A DNA stretch of 64,000 nucleotides from a virus, in IMG/VR virus record IMGVR_UViG_3300027280_000002, positions 1-64,000 of that record. The stretch is one strand, 5' to 3'. Each line of letters opens with the position of its first letter. The stretch's first letter is position 1. Positions 1-8,776 of the stretch are shown here, one piece after another. The notes beneath the pieces were generated by a model. That model worked only from the letters and a program-made list of their open reading frames with translations. It did not search any database and was not told the origin of the DNA. The position numbers were made by a program, and so were the translations under genes.

Positions 1-2114
1 GTCAAACCGAGTGGATAGACGGATCAGCTATACCAGGTGTACCAGCAGGATCAGGTACTATAAACTACCTAGCTAGATGGACGCCTGATGCTAACACTTT
101 AGGTATTGGAGTTACATATGATAATGGAACTAATGTAGGTATTGGGACGATTAACCCTCAGGCTAAACTAGATGTTTATGGTAATTTAAGATTAGGAACT
201 ACCGGCACTTTTACTATTGCACAAAGTCCGTTTTTAACCACAGTTTTTTATGTAGGCGCTGGGAATGGGTCTACAATAACTTTTGGTGCGCCAGCAAGTA
301 ACACGCAAAACGTTTCGGTTCAAGGAGATTTGTACAGTTATCAGGGTAGTATTGGTACACAACAATTCGGATCATTTAATAATAAAATTAGTTATAACGG
401 CAATAACTACTTAAATAGTGGAAACCTCGGCATTGGAACGACTAATCCTCAAGCTAAACTTCACGTAGCAAATGGTACTTTAAGAACTTGGACACCTACT
501 TCTGGAACATCAGCTATATTTGAAAGCACAGTCAGCAATAGGAATTTTGTTACTTTAACAGCAGCTAATGAAGCTGAGCTTTGGTTTGGCGACGCTACAA
601 CACAAGCAAAAGGTAGGATTAGATATGAGATGGCCAATAATAACATGGAGTTTTGGACTAACGCAACTCAAAAAATGGTTATCAATAGCTCAGGTAACGT
701 TGGGATTGGGACAACTAGCCTTACCACTATATCTAGTGCGGTTGCAACTTTAAGTTTAGGAAGTTCTGTTGCATCAACTTCTGGAGGTATAGCCTTCCAA
801 GCAAATGGTGTTGTAAAAGCTTATAATTATGTTGCTAGTAATTATTTAATAAACCAAACAGTATCAGGTATTGGTCAAATATTTTACGGAGCAGGTTCTG
901 AGCAAATGCGAATACACAATACTACAGGCAACGTCGGTATTGGAACAATCAGTCCAAACTCTAAATTACAGGTTGATGGTGAAATTGACGCCAATGGAGG
1001 TGATGGATATAGAATAAATGGAAAACCTTGGGCTGCTGAAAGTTCTAACAATTTACGGTTAGGCGATTGGGATGGTGAAGGTTTTAGCACTAGTATATTT
1101 GATGAAAATGCTATTGAGATTTTTAAAGTAAAAGATCAAGGTGTAATAATTAACTGCGATAGAACCAGTTCGACAAGTTTCGGCTTAGACGCTGGTTTAG
1201 TTGTAGGTGGCAGTAAGTTTTCGACGTGGGGGCCAGGTGTATTAACTTTATTAAATAACGATCCTTTTTCTACGACCTCCGATTCTACAGGCGTAATACA
1301 ATTTGCTATAAAAGACGACGTATCCACTGCAGCAGGTTACACCTCAGCTTCAATACAAGGATCTATATTTCAAGCAGCTGGTAGTGGTATTGGTGGAGGC
1401 GGTATTTTAGATTTTCTAACAGCATCACCAACTACCGGAAGTTCGCCTCAAATCAGAATGCGTATTAACCAATCAGGTCAAGTTGGTATTGGGGTAACTT
1501 CTATTGGGACTGGGTTTGCACTTGATGTAAGTGGAGAAATACATTCTTCTACTTACGTTAGTGCAACAGCTGGACTTGGAGTTGACAACACGAATGGAAC
1601 ACTTGGTAGAGGTATATCTTTATACGGAGGTCCTTTGTTATATCCACAATATGGACTGTTGTTTGCACAAACGGTAGATCTAGGTACTTATGGAGGTGTA
1701 AGCGGAGACTGGGCTACATATATGACAATGAGTGGAACTGCTACTAGAGGTTGGATATGGAAAGCTGGAACTACAAATAGTACTGCAGGTAACGTAGCTA
1801 GTATTAGTGGTGTTGGCCAATTAACTTTAGCCTCAACAGCTACAGCTACAAACTTCATACTATCTTCTGATGAAACGCTAAAAGATAACATAAAAGAAAT
1901 AGACACTAAACATGTAGAGGTTGACTGGAAAAACTTTGAATTAAAATCTGAGCCTGGAATTAAAAGAGCAGGTGTTATAGCTCAAGAGCTAGAAATTAAA
2001 CACCCTGAGTTCGTAAGAACAGCAGACGATGGATTAAAGTCTGTAGCATATATAGATTTATTAATAACTAAAATTGCTGAGTTAGAAGCAAGGTTAGAAA
2101 AAGCTGGACTATAA
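1..2114 (+). CDS. Tail fibre with C-terminal S74 intramolecular chaperone (5' end outside window)
   Basis: The reading frame is open from base 3 with no stop, so the gene starts before the window and about 700 residues are visible. The body has several fibre repeats of the form GIGT-x-(N/S)-P-x-(A/S)-KL-x-V (for example near bases 140-170, 435-465 and 935-970), typical of trimeric beta-rich tail fibres. The last 80 or so residues match the endosialidase-type S74 chaperone: SDETLKDNI, then a Trp, then GVIAQELE, a PEFV segment and a terminal coiled coil (ELEARLEKAGL). In this family the chaperone trimerises the fibre and then cuts itself off at the Ser of the SDE motif, which is present. The likely role is receptor binding. 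Its stop overlaps the next start (TAATGG). Confidence 0.9.
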   Translation, partial: QTEWIDGSAIPGVPAGSGTINYLARWTPDANTLGIGVTYDNGTNVGIGTINPQAKLDVYGNLRLGTTGTFTIAQSPFLTTVFYVGAGNGSTITFGAPASNTQNVSVQGDLYSYQGSIGTQQFGSFNNKISYNGNNYLNSGNLGIGTTNPQAKLHVANGTLRTWTPTSGTSAIFESTVSNRNFVTLTAANEAELWFGDATTQAKGRIRYEMANNNMEFWTNATQKMVINSSGNVGIGTTSLTTISSAVATLSLGSSVASTSGGIAFQANGVVKAYNYVASNYLINQTVSGIGQIFYGAGSEQMRIHNTTGNVGIGTISPNSKLQVDGEIDANGGDGYRINGKPWAAESSNNLRLGDWDGEGFSTSIFDENAIEIFKVKDQGVIINCDRTSSTSFGLDAGLVVGGSKFSTWGPGVLTLLNNDPFSTTSDSTGVIQFAIKDDVSTAAGYTSASIQGSIFQAAGSGIGGGGILDFLTASPTTGSSPQIRMRINQSGQVGIGVTSIGTGFALDVSGEIHSSTYVSATAGLGVDNTNGTLGRGISLYGGPLLYPQYGLLFAQTVDLGTYGGVSGDWATYMTMSGTATRGWIWKAGTTNSTAGNVASISGVGQLTLASTATATNFILSSDETLKDNIKEIDTKHVEVDWKNFELKSEPGIKRAGVIAQELEIKHPEFVRTADDGLKSVAYIDLLITKIAELEARLEKAGL

Positions 2115-2833
2115 TGGCTGTTCCAGATACTAACACGTTTTCACTACAAGATGTTACAAACGAGCTTGGTTTAGGTAGCGGTGATAGTTTGATAGATTGT
2201 TTTAATGATGCAACTTCTTCAGAATTTGATCCTAATTACAAAGGCGATGGAGATAGGTTGTCTAATTTTAGAAATTATGGTGGCCTTTGGGTTGGTAAAT
2301 TTATACTTATTAACACCATTACTCCAGGTAATTCCACCTCGTGGAGCAACCAAAACACCACTCTTTTACCTTTGTATTATGGTCATGATGTTAGAGTTGT
2401 TTGGAAATATACAAGCGGAAGTTCATACACTGGCGATTTACAGATTGGTGGAAATGTAACTTTAGGTGGAACAACTTTTGATTTAGATACTTATTCTGGC
2501 ACAGCATGGCAGACAACTAGAGTTGATACGGCTGATTACGATACTGCAACTTTTTATGACATATTAACTGGATCGTCTTCAATGAGATGGAATAAAAGAG
2601 CTAATACTGCGCCTCCGTCAGGAGGAACTGGTTTATCACCACCACCATATACAGGAGGAGATAGCACTTTTTATTATGCTGAAACTTCCTCACCAGGTTA
2701 TCCTTCTAAACGTTTCTGGCTTAGGAGCCCTCAAGTATCTATTTCTAATGGGAATGCCCAAATAAATTGGTGGAGAGGTAATTATGGCGCTACTATGGGA
2801 TCTTATTCAATATATTTAGAAATAATGACTTAA
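2114..2833 (+). CDS. Tail-associated virion protein, unknown function
   Basis: This 239-residue protein starts at an ATG overlapping the stop of the S74 fibre gene, so the two are probably translationally coupled. The N-terminal 55 residues (LQDVTNELGLG, then LSNFRNYGG) look like the short adaptor modules found at the start of phage appendage proteins, and the remainder is rich in Gly, Ser, Thr, Tyr and Trp with predicted beta structure. No catalytic motif is seen. The position after a tail fibre suggests a minor tail or adhesion component. Function is inferred from context only. Confidence 0.6.
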   Translation: MAVPDTNTFSLQDVTNELGLGSGDSLIDCFNDATSSEFDPNYKGDGDRLSNFRNYGGLWVGKFILINTITPGNSTSWSNQNTTLLPLYYGHDVRVVWKYTSGSSYTGDLQIGGNVTLGGTTFDLDTYSGTAWQTTRVDTADYDTATFYDILTGSSSMRWNKRANTAPPSGGTGLSPPPYTGGDSTFYYAETSSPGYPSKRFWLRSPQVSISNGNAQINWWRGNYGATMGSYSIYLEIMT

Positions 2834-2851
2834 TAAATTAAAACAAAAATT

Positions 2852-3199
2852 ATGGTTACATACAAATGGAATTGCAAAACAGTAGACGTACACCCTCAAG
2901 AAGAAGGTGAAGCAGATGTAGTGTATAATGTACACTGGATATTAACAGCTAGTTCAACTCAACAAAAACCTGATTCTGGAGGAATGCCTTATACAGCTAG
3001 CAGTATAGGAACACAGATTTTATCTTTAAATAAAAGTAGTACATTTATACCATTTGAAGATCTAACTAACGAAACAGTTGTTGAATGGACCAAAGCTGCT
3101 ATAGGTGAAGAACAAGTGGCTGCTCTTGAACTTAGTTTAGAAAAAGAAATAGCAGCTATTATAACTCCAACTAGTGTTGTTCGTACAATCGGAGAGTAA
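2852..3199 (+). CDS. Small conserved phage protein, unknown function
   Basis: A 115-residue protein with a beta-rich N-terminal half (YKWNCKTVDV and YNVHWILTA stretches) and a helical acidic C-terminal segment (EEQVAALELSLEKEIAA). An A-rich leader precedes the ATG, as is usual in this genome. It ends the tail-fibre gene group, and its last 29 bases overlap the 3' end of the opposite-strand glycosyltransferase gene with no terminator between them. It may be a minor virion or fibre-assembly protein, but nothing in the sequence proves this. Confidence 0.55.
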   Translation: MVTYKWNCKTVDVHPQEEGEADVVYNVHWILTASSTQQKPDSGGMPYTASSIGTQILSLNKSSTFIPFEDLTNETVVEWTKAAIGEEQVAALELSLEKEIAAIITPTSVVRTIGE

Positions 3200-6100
3200 T
3201 TAGTTTATTGACTTCTTTAATAACATCAGAAGATTTAATTTGAGTATGACATTCGAACTGTCTTTCTGTACCCTTATGTAAAGGGCACCAGTTCCAATCA
3301 CCTTTATCAAATTTAAATTCAGCTTTGTTCCAACATCCGTTGCACACTGCTGGATTTGTTATTCTGTGACATTTAAATTCATGATCTTCTGAGGTAAAGT
3401 TAGATATCATTATTACTTGTTTTTCAAGGGCCCAAGCTAACCAACTTAGTCCACTAGATAATCCTATAAAGAACTCACTCTGTCTTATACAATCAATTGT
3501 ATACTCAATAGATGTATCTGATATTTTTTCACAATTATCAAAAGGGTTATCTTCTATAGAAGTGTTAATTATTTTGTAACCTTCTTTGTGTAAAAAGTTT
3601 ATTACATCTTGCCAGCCTTCTCTGGTCCAAAACTTACAACCTGATGTAGAATTAGTAGCTATAGTGACATACTCCTGACCTTCTATAACATTATTAAAGT
3701 TAGATTTAATTTTAGGAGTGAGTTCTTTATATTCTAAACCTAATATATTTGTAGCTGTTTGTTGTAATGGAATTGTGTTTGGTAATTGAGGTTCTTTATT
3801 ATTATCATAGAACCAACCTATCTTGTACATAGCGTAGACATCAGCTACGTCTGATCCTGGCTTAACAAACTCTAAACTTGGATACACATCTTCGAATAAA
3901 AAGTTTTTAAATGTACTGACAGTCACCGTACATTTGTGTTTCTGCTGAAACTCTAAAACATAAGGAATCCATGCAATAGAATCACCTAGAGATGAACTAT
4001 CAAAGGAAATATATACTTTCTTTCCTTCTAAGTTTAACTTCTCATCTAATATAAGTAAGTTGTCTTTATATATTACTGTCCGCCAATCAACGTAATAGGA
4101 TCTATCTAATTTTACCCAATTGTTTACACCTATAACATTATCATAAACTAACTCAGCACCATTATACATCTCTATCTTAAACTTACTTTCAGTAGTTCCT
4201 TTTATATCTATGTATGGACCTAATGCAAAGTCACGATATATATTATAGTTTAATACTTTAGAATGTTTAATCTTCTTAGTCTCTAAAACTTTTGTATAGA
4301 AATCAACATGATTTTTAGTAAAGTTTGAAATACCACTATCTTTACTTACACTCTTTACATCATGAGAGTTGTTTAGCATTGTTTCTAGTTGACTTTTTAT
4401 ATTGACACTGTCTATGTCAGTGATATAGGGAGTAAACATATTTTCATATTGAGGTAGATTTCTTGCAAGGATTGGTAAATGCCAGCTAATTGCTTCTCTA
4501 AGTACTAAAGGGTTGCATTCCCAAGTAGAATTAAACATAAACACATCTGCAGCTAACATAAATTTGTCAACATCATCTCTTTCTCCCCAAACAGTTACAT
4601 TGTTAGGTAAGTCTACCATTAATGGGCCCCAATAGTCTTGAAAGTTACCAGCTTGGTTACCTACAAAATGAAATTCTACATTTGGAAGTTCTCTTGCTAG
4701 AGATATTCCCTCTCCTTGATTCTTACCTTTTGTCCATAATCCAACATTTAAAACATGTTGCTTAGTTACATCTAAGTCTAATTCAAATTTAGCATTTAAC
4801 TTAGATTGCCAATCAAATATTTTTGGATCTATGGGATACTCTATTACTTTCTTTAAAGATTTTGAATTGGAAAAAGTAGTTAAATGATAAGGAGTACAGA
4901 AAGCATAACCATCAGGATGATACACCTTTTCTACGTCTGGTTTAAATGATACATTATGACAGGTTTCAACTATCTTATAAGATCTACAGTTACAATACAA
5001 AGAGTCTACTAATTTTTTATCATCTAAACATTCAGACATTTCATCTATATGTACTAGATCTATACGATTGTCCTTTATGATTTTTTGTAAGTCTGATTCT
5101 CCCTCCCCTAAGGTAAAAAAGTTTGAAACAATATCTTTTATTTTATTCTTTTGTACAACATAGTCATTGCTATAATTTTTATGTTCTACTACAAAGATCT
5201 CGTATTCATATTTGAGTGCTTCTATTCTCTTTAAAAGAAATGCAGGCATGCCACCAGTAGAAAGATGGGGTGCTAAAAATAAAATCCTACGTTTAAATTG
5301 ATTCATTGTTGCTTCCATAAACTTTGGACGCTTTTCTCCATGTAATGCTAATAGTTCTTCTTTTTTAGCAGGTAACCTTACCCACTCATCTAAGTATTGA
5401 GTCTCTCCAGTAAAAGGTAAATCATGTGTATCTACAAATTTGCTATAGTTCATGTACATATAAGGTAAACCTTCAGTAATTTCATGATGCCAAAGTAATA
5501 TATTAGCTAAGGTTTCTTCATGATATGGTGCATAGTATTGAGGGTTCTTTAACACTTTGGGGTGATTGCACATCCACTCCCATTCATCTAAGAAATCCAT
5601 ACAAAGATTTGATGCTACGAAATAGCCTGTTTGATGGTAAGATGATCGATTAGATTGATCTATACCAAATAACTCACATGCTGGATGCTCTAAACTTTTA
5701 TGTAACTCTTCTTTTGTTTCTACTCCTCCTCTTCTATTAATAAATAGATAATCATATATACCTTTTACAAAATATGGGTTACTGGATGTATTAGGAAAAT
5801 AGCTAAATATTGAATCTATATAAGGGGTGACTACTGTATCTGAGTCAATGTAGGCAATAGTGTCAGCATAATTATTTAAAGCATGTTTAACAATAGACGG
5901 CCTTTGAATAAGTAACTTGTACACTCTACTATCGTTACGATCTATGTAGTCAGTTTGTTTAATAGTGGATCCTGTATAGGTCCATTTATGTGTAATTGTA
6001 GCACCTTCTACGTCTCGATTATCATTTAATAGATATACTATAACAGGAAGTTTACTAACTTGATTTATAGACTTAACTGCAGCAGATACAGTATGATAAT

Positions 6101-6644
6101 ATGAACTATTTGCATATAAAACATATGCCTTTTCCATCTTCTCCTTTTTATAAATATAGTATCCGTAGTATTGATTAGAGTATATAGAAACAAGTTTAGG
6201 GTATCGACTTTTCATTACCTCAGGAGTTAAGTCAACTTGGTGATGTGTTTCATAAATGTTACCTTCATGCTCACCTTGTTCCATTTTATAAGGAACAGCT
6301 ACTAAACATTCTTTTCCTAAATCAATTATTTTTTCAATTAGATCCACTGCTTCTTTCTCAGGTATGTGTTCTAAAACATCTCCTAGAATAATAAAGTCAT
6401 AATCTTTTATACTAAAGTTTAATATGTCTTCTACATATACGTTATCATACTTCTCAAGAAGGTCATACTTAGCTATATACGGTTCATATATTTCTACAGC
6501 ATCTATGTGATAGCCAGATTCACGAAGTAAGTTTGAGTAAGTTCCAACTCCAGGACCTACATCAAGTACTCTTTTGTGTGTTGGAATGTTATCTTTTACC
6601 CAGTTAGTAACATCATTCTTAAAAAACTCAAAGCTATATGGCAT
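3171..6644 (-). CDS. Multidomain methyltransferase / glycosyltransferase with C-terminal iron-finger O-heptosyltransferase-like domain
   Basis: This 1157-residue protein has four recognisable parts. Residues 1-150 are a class I SAM methyltransferase (motif I LDVGPGVGTY). Residues 165-450 are a GT-A type glycosyltransferase with a DSD metal motif (YIDSDTVV). Residues 455-800 are a GT-B/GT4-like domain (LSTGGMPAF, then NVGLWTKGKNQ, then WECNPLVLREA). Residues 870-1157 resemble the bacterial autotransporter heptosyltransferase family (TibC/Aah): a GT9-like fold with SSLGDSIAWIPY, then four cysteines (about C1101, C1104, C1120, C1132) in CNGCW, NWCPLH and FECHTQI. Those cysteines form the iron finger in that family, whose members attach heptose to Ser/Thr. 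I chose the ATG at 6644 rather than an upstream TTG at 6665, because the TTG lies in a promoter-like TATATTTG. Domains are clear; the substrate is unknown. Confidence 0.85.
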   Translation of the reverse strand: MPYSFEFFKNDVTNWVKDNIPTHKRVLDVGPGVGTYSNLLRESGYHIDAVEIYEPYIAKYDLLEKYDNVYVEDILNFSIKDYDFIILGDVLEHIPEKEAVDLIEKIIDLGKECLVAVPYKMEQGEHEGNIYETHHQVDLTPEVMKSRYPKLVSIYSNQYYGYYIYKKEKMEKAYVLYANSSYYHTVSAAVKSINQVSKLPVIVYLLNDNRDVEGATITHKWTYTGSTIKQTDYIDRNDSRVYKLLIQRPSIVKHALNNYADTIAYIDSDTVVTPYIDSIFSYFPNTSSNPYFVKGIYDYLFINRRGGVETKEELHKSLEHPACELFGIDQSNRSSYHQTGYFVASNLCMDFLDEWEWMCNHPKVLKNPQYYAPYHEETLANILLWHHEITEGLPYMYMNYSKFVDTHDLPFTGETQYLDEWVRLPAKKEELLALHGEKRPKFMEATMNQFKRRILFLAPHLSTGGMPAFLLKRIEALKYEYEIFVVEHKNYSNDYVVQKNKIKDIVSNFFTLGEGESDLQKIIKDNRIDLVHIDEMSECLDDKKLVDSLYCNCRSYKIVETCHNVSFKPDVEKVYHPDGYAFCTPYHLTTFSNSKSLKKVIEYPIDPKIFDWQSKLNAKFELDLDVTKQHVLNVGLWTKGKNQGEGISLARELPNVEFHFVGNQAGNFQDYWGPLMVDLPNNVTVWGERDDVDKFMLAADVFMFNSTWECNPLVLREAISWHLPILARNLPQYENMFTPYITDIDSVNIKSQLETMLNNSHDVKSVSKDSGISNFTKNHVDFYTKVLETKKIKHSKVLNYNIYRDFALGPYIDIKGTTESKFKIEMYNGAELVYDNVIGVNNWVKLDRSYYVDWRTVIYKDNLLILDEKLNLEGKKVYISFDSSSLGDSIAWIPYVLEFQQKHKCTVTVSTFKNFLFEDVYPSLEFVKPGSDVADVYAMYKIGWFYDNNKEPQLPNTIPLQQTATNILGLEYKELTPKIKSNFNNVIEGQEYVTIATNSTSGCKFWTREGWQDVINFLHKEGYKIINTSIEDNPFDNCEKISDTSIEYTIDCIRQSEFFIGLSSGLSWLAWALEKQVIMISNFTSEDHEFKCHRITNPAVCNGCWNKAEFKFDKGDWNWCPLHKGTERQFECHTQIKSSDVIKEVNKLITLRLYEQH

Positions 6645-6662
6645 ACTATTTGATTTTAATAA

Positions 6663-6670
6663 CAAATATA
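6663..6670 (-). promoter_or_regulatory. Bacteroidota-type -7 box for the multidomain glycosyltransferase gene
   Basis: On the minus strand this reads TATATTTG, matching the TAnnTTTG -7 element of Bacteroidota promoters. It lies 19 bases before the ATG at 6644, so the leader would be very short. No good TTTG -33 element is seen at the expected distance. Confidence 0.45.
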
Positions 6671-6746
6671 TAAAAATAAATTTTACTTTATGCTATATTA
6701 TGCATGATGTTTCTGTCATATATTTTCCTATGTTAGAAAGAGTTCT

Positions 6747-6754
6747 TATATTTG
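6747..6754 (+). promoter_or_regulatory. Bacteroidota-type -7 box before the lysis genes
   Basis: TATATTTG on the plus strand matches TAnnTTTG and lies 79 bases before the first lysis-cassette start at 6833. The -33 region holds only a TTTTCC stretch, so the match is partial. Confidence 0.4.
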
Positions 6755-6802
6755 TATATTACACAATGCTACTCTGCATAAACTTCTTATTCTCCTCAGA
6801 AG

Positions 6803-6827
6803 ATTTGTATGTTAACTTAATACAAAT
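6803..6827. repeat. Perfect 8-bp inverted repeat in the lysis-gene leader
   Basis: ATTTGTAT and ATACAAAT flank a 9-base spacer that itself contains GTTAAC. It sits just before the start codon at 6833. It could be an operator or a leader hairpin that limits early translation of the lysis genes. Confidence 0.4.
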
Positions 6828-6832
6828 AACAA

Positions 6833-7153
6833 ATGTCTATAACAACTTTTCAACAACAAGTTAAAACTGAATTACACAGCATGGATCAAAGATTATCCGA
6901 TCTAGAGGACAAGATGACCTCTATCGACACAAAACTATCTCAAGTTGTGGATGCAATATTAGGAAACTCATTAACCAAAGCTGGTGGGTTTGTTAGTGAC
7001 ATTGAAGAACTTAAAGATAAAATTAAAATATTAGAAGAGCAACTAATCGCTCAAGAAGAGTTTAAAAAGAAATTTTCTTGGACTGTTGGAATAATTACTG
7101 CTGTCGCTTTTATAGCTCAATACGTTATAAACTTCTATTCTAAAATAAAATAA
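6833..7153 (+). CDS. Coiled-coil protein with C-terminal membrane anchor (XhlA-like lysis accessory)
   Basis: A 106-residue protein. Residues 1-75 form a heptad-rich coiled coil (DQRLSDLEDKMTSIDTKLSQ, then IEELKDKIKILEEQL). One hydrophobic membrane segment follows at about residues 80-101 (WTVGIITAVAFIAQYVI), with a short positive tail. This layout matches XhlA-type proteins, which assist holins in other phages. It is the first gene of a tight cassette followed after 1 base by a holin-like gene, then amidase and spanins. It could also be an antiholin. Confidence 0.6.
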   Translation: MSITTFQQQVKTELHSMDQRLSDLEDKMTSIDTKLSQVVDAILGNSLTKAGGFVSDIEELKDKIKILEEQLIAQEEFKKKFSWTVGIITAVAFIAQYVINFYSKIK

Positions 7154-7154
7154 C

Positions 7155-7349
7155 ATGAGTACTAAAGAAAAACTAGATAATATCTTAAAAAAATGGATTA
7201 GTAGAAAGCTTACGGTTTTTGTTGTAGCTTCTTCTGCACTGTTCTCAGGTGTATTAACTTCTACTGATTGGGTGATAGTTGCTACGGCATACATATCAAT
7301 TCAAGGGGTTAGTGACATTGTTGAAAGGTTATTTAAATTAAAGAAATAG
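7155..7349 (+). CDS. Holin-like small membrane protein
   Basis: A 64-residue protein with two hydrophobic stretches (about residues 19-34, TVFVVASSALFSGV, and 38-55, DWVIVATAYISIQGV) between a Lys-rich N-terminus and a Lys-rich C-terminal end (LFKLKK). Size, topology and position directly before the amidase are those of a phage holin, which permeabilises the inner membrane at the end of infection. Its stop overlaps the GTG start of the amidase gene (TAGTG). No sequence family was recognised, so the call rests on context and topology. Confidence 0.6.
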   Translation: MSTKEKLDNILKKWISRKLTVFVVASSALFSGVLTSTDWVIVATAYISIQGVSDIVERLFKLKK

Positions 7350-7780
7350 TGCGAAAAATTGATAAAATTATTGTACATTGTTCAGCAACACGTAAAGGTA
7401 AACACTTTGATGTTGAGGAAATTAGAAGATGGCATGTTGAAGGTAGGGGTTGGAAAGACATTGGTTACCACTACTTAATTTATATCGATGGAAGTATACA
7501 CAAGGGTAGAGAATTAAATGTACAAGGTGCTCACGTTCGTGGAGAAAATAAAAACAGTGTTGGAATTTGTTACATTGGAGGTATGGATAAAGAAGGTTTT
7601 CTACCTGAAGACACTAGAACAACAGAACAAGAAGTTTCTCTTGAAATCCTTATTAAGATGCTAATGTGCTCTTATGAGGGAGCAACCTTACATGGACATA
7701 ATGAATTTTCAAACAAAGCATGTCCAAGCTTTGTAGTGGCAGAGGAGTATAAAGATATAATAGAACAATTTAAAAAGTGA
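7349..7780 (+). CDS. N-acetylmuramoyl-L-alanine amidase (endolysin, T7 lysozyme type)
   Basis: A 143-residue Amidase_2 family enzyme that cuts the amide bond between muramic acid and the peptide stem of peptidoglycan. Zinc ligands by alignment with T7 lysozyme are H10 (IIVHCSAT), H117 (LHGHNEF) and C125 (KACPSF). The catalytic-site Tyr (GYHY, Y40) and Lys (K123) are also present. It has no signal peptide, so it should need the holin for access to the wall. It starts at a GTG that overlaps the previous stop. The length is that of single-domain amidases. Confidence 0.93.
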   Translation: MRKIDKIIVHCSATRKGKHFDVEEIRRWHVEGRGWKDIGYHYLIYIDGSIHKGRELNVQGAHVRGENKNSVGICYIGGMDKEGFLPEDTRTTEQEVSLEILIKMLMCSYEGATLHGHNEFSNKACPSFVVAEEYKDIIEQFKK

Positions 7781-8109
7781 TAGTACTACTTGATATAATA
7801 CGATTTTTTAAAAAGCAATGGTTCAGTGTACTTATTATACTTGTTCTAATTCTTATACAGTATAAGTCTCAAGAAGAATTAATCTCACACAAAGAACAGA
7901 TTAAAGAACTTAGACAAAAGATAGATAAACATAAAACTAAAGGTGTTGAAATACAACTAAAAATTGATAGTCTATCTAATGTAGATCAAGAAGTGATTAC
8001 AAAGATAAAAACCATCAAACAAAAAGAATATGTACAAATTAAAGTGGTTGATAGCTTGCCTGTTAGTAAGCTTCAGCAGTTTTTCACAGATAAGTATCCA
8101 AAAGAATGA
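7777..8109 (+). CDS. Inner-membrane spanin (i-spanin, Rz-like)
   Basis: A 110-residue protein with one N-terminal membrane segment (residues 14-28, QWFSVLIILVLILIQ) followed by a long charged coiled coil (KEQIKELRQKIDKHKTKG, then LDSLSN). This is the class II N-in topology of i-spanins, which join inner and outer membranes during lysis of Gram-negative hosts. It starts at a GTG overlapping the amidase stop. Its last 80 bases overlap the next gene in another frame, the hallmark overlapping spanin arrangement. Confidence 0.75.
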   Translation: MIVLLDIIRFFKKQWFSVLIILVLILIQYKSQEELISHKEQIKELRQKIDKHKTKGVEIQLKIDSLSNVDQEVITKIKTIKQKEYVQIKVVDSLPVSKLQQFFTDKYPKE

Positions 8110-8506
8110 CTCTGTTGTAACATTAAGTGAGGATCAAGCTAGAAGAGTAGTTAAAGATCTTGTACATTATGACTTTTTAAAACAATCTTTTACTGAGTCA
8201 AACAATAGAATAGCTATACTTTTAAAAAAAAGTAGTGAGTTGACTAACTTATTGTATTCAAAAGATGCAATAATATCAACGCAAGAAGATTACATAGCAG
8301 CGCAAGAAGATATAATAAATGCAAAGAAGCCAATAACTCTAGACGGTTATGTGGGTATTCAGACATTTCAAGCATCTTTAATGAATCCTATACTATATAT
8401 TCAAACAACTGTAGATATAGGTAAGTTTACATTAGGGGCAAGAGTATTTGCCCAACCTGAAAATCCAGGAGGTTACGGTTTTGTATTTCAATATAAAATA
8501 TTCTAA
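8030..8506 (+). CDS. Outer-membrane spanin candidate with signal peptide and barrel-like C-terminus
   Basis: A 158-residue protein that starts inside the i-spanin gene. The N-terminus is a signal peptide (MYKLKWLIACLLVSFSSFSQ). A lipobox-like LIAC occurs very early (Cys10), but cleavage after FSSFSQ looks as likely. A coiled coil follows at about residues 45-97. The last 50 residues alternate polar and hydrophobic residues and end in Phe (FVFQYKIF), as in outer-membrane beta-barrel proteins. Rz1-type o-spanins are short lipoproteins, so this protein would be an unusual long version. The overlapping position with the i-spanin is the main support. Confidence 0.6.
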   Translation: MYKLKWLIACLLVSFSSFSQISIQKNDSVVTLSEDQARRVVKDLVHYDFLKQSFTESNNRIAILLKKSSELTNLLYSKDAIISTQEDYIAAQEDIINAKKPITLDGYVGIQTFQASLMNPILYIQTTVDIGKFTLGARVFAQPENPGGYGFVFQYKIF

Positions 8507-8584
8507 CAAAAAAAGTTAGAACTGTTTTAACCTACTTAATTATTTTAATTTATAACGATACTTAGATAAGTCTGGGAATATTCA

Positions 8585-8592
8585 TATTTTTG
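8585..8592 (+). promoter_or_regulatory. Bacteroidota-type -7 box for the tag/glycosyltransferase unit
   Basis: TATTTTTG matches TAnnTTTG and lies 20 bases before the ATG at 8612, in the 105-base gap after the lysis cassette. No TTTG is seen 19-21 bases upstream. The gap shows nothing else beyond a weak GTTA/TAAC hairpin near 8515. Confidence 0.4.
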
Positions 8593-8611
8593 TATTATAA
8601 AAACATATATC

Positions 8612-8749
8612 ATGGCAATACCACCAAGACAGCAAGGCTGGGGACAAGTAGAAGTTCTTCTTTGGAATATTTCAAAGCAATTAGAGCGATTGATTCAGGT
8701 GACTGGTGCACAAAACACCACCACCACTACAACAACAGCAGCACCGTAA
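8612..8749 (+). CDS. 45-residue heptathreonine-tag protein
   Basis: A very small protein with an N-terminal Pro/Gln/Gly segment (MAIPPRQQGWGQ), one amphipathic helix (VEVLLWNISKQLERLIQVTG) and a C-terminal tail of exactly seven Thr followed by Ala-Ala-Pro. The Thr codons are mixed (ACC, ACT, ACA), so the run is kept as protein rather than as a DNA microsatellite. It is the first gene of a unit that continues with a glycosyltransferase and a second tag protein. The helix may dock on a virion or enzyme partner, with the tail as a glycosylation target. Function is unknown; that it is a real gene is likely from the conserved tail. Confidence 0.7.
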   Translation: MAIPPRQQGWGQVEVLLWNISKQLERLIQVTGAQNTTTTTTTAAP

Positions 8750-8776
8750 TAGTAAACATAAACCAACAACTACATA

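Noticed and set aside
6574-6864. 96-codon plus-strand frame across the promoter region
   Set aside because: It overlaps the glycosyltransferase 5' end and the lysis gene start and covers promoter-like sites; a shadow.
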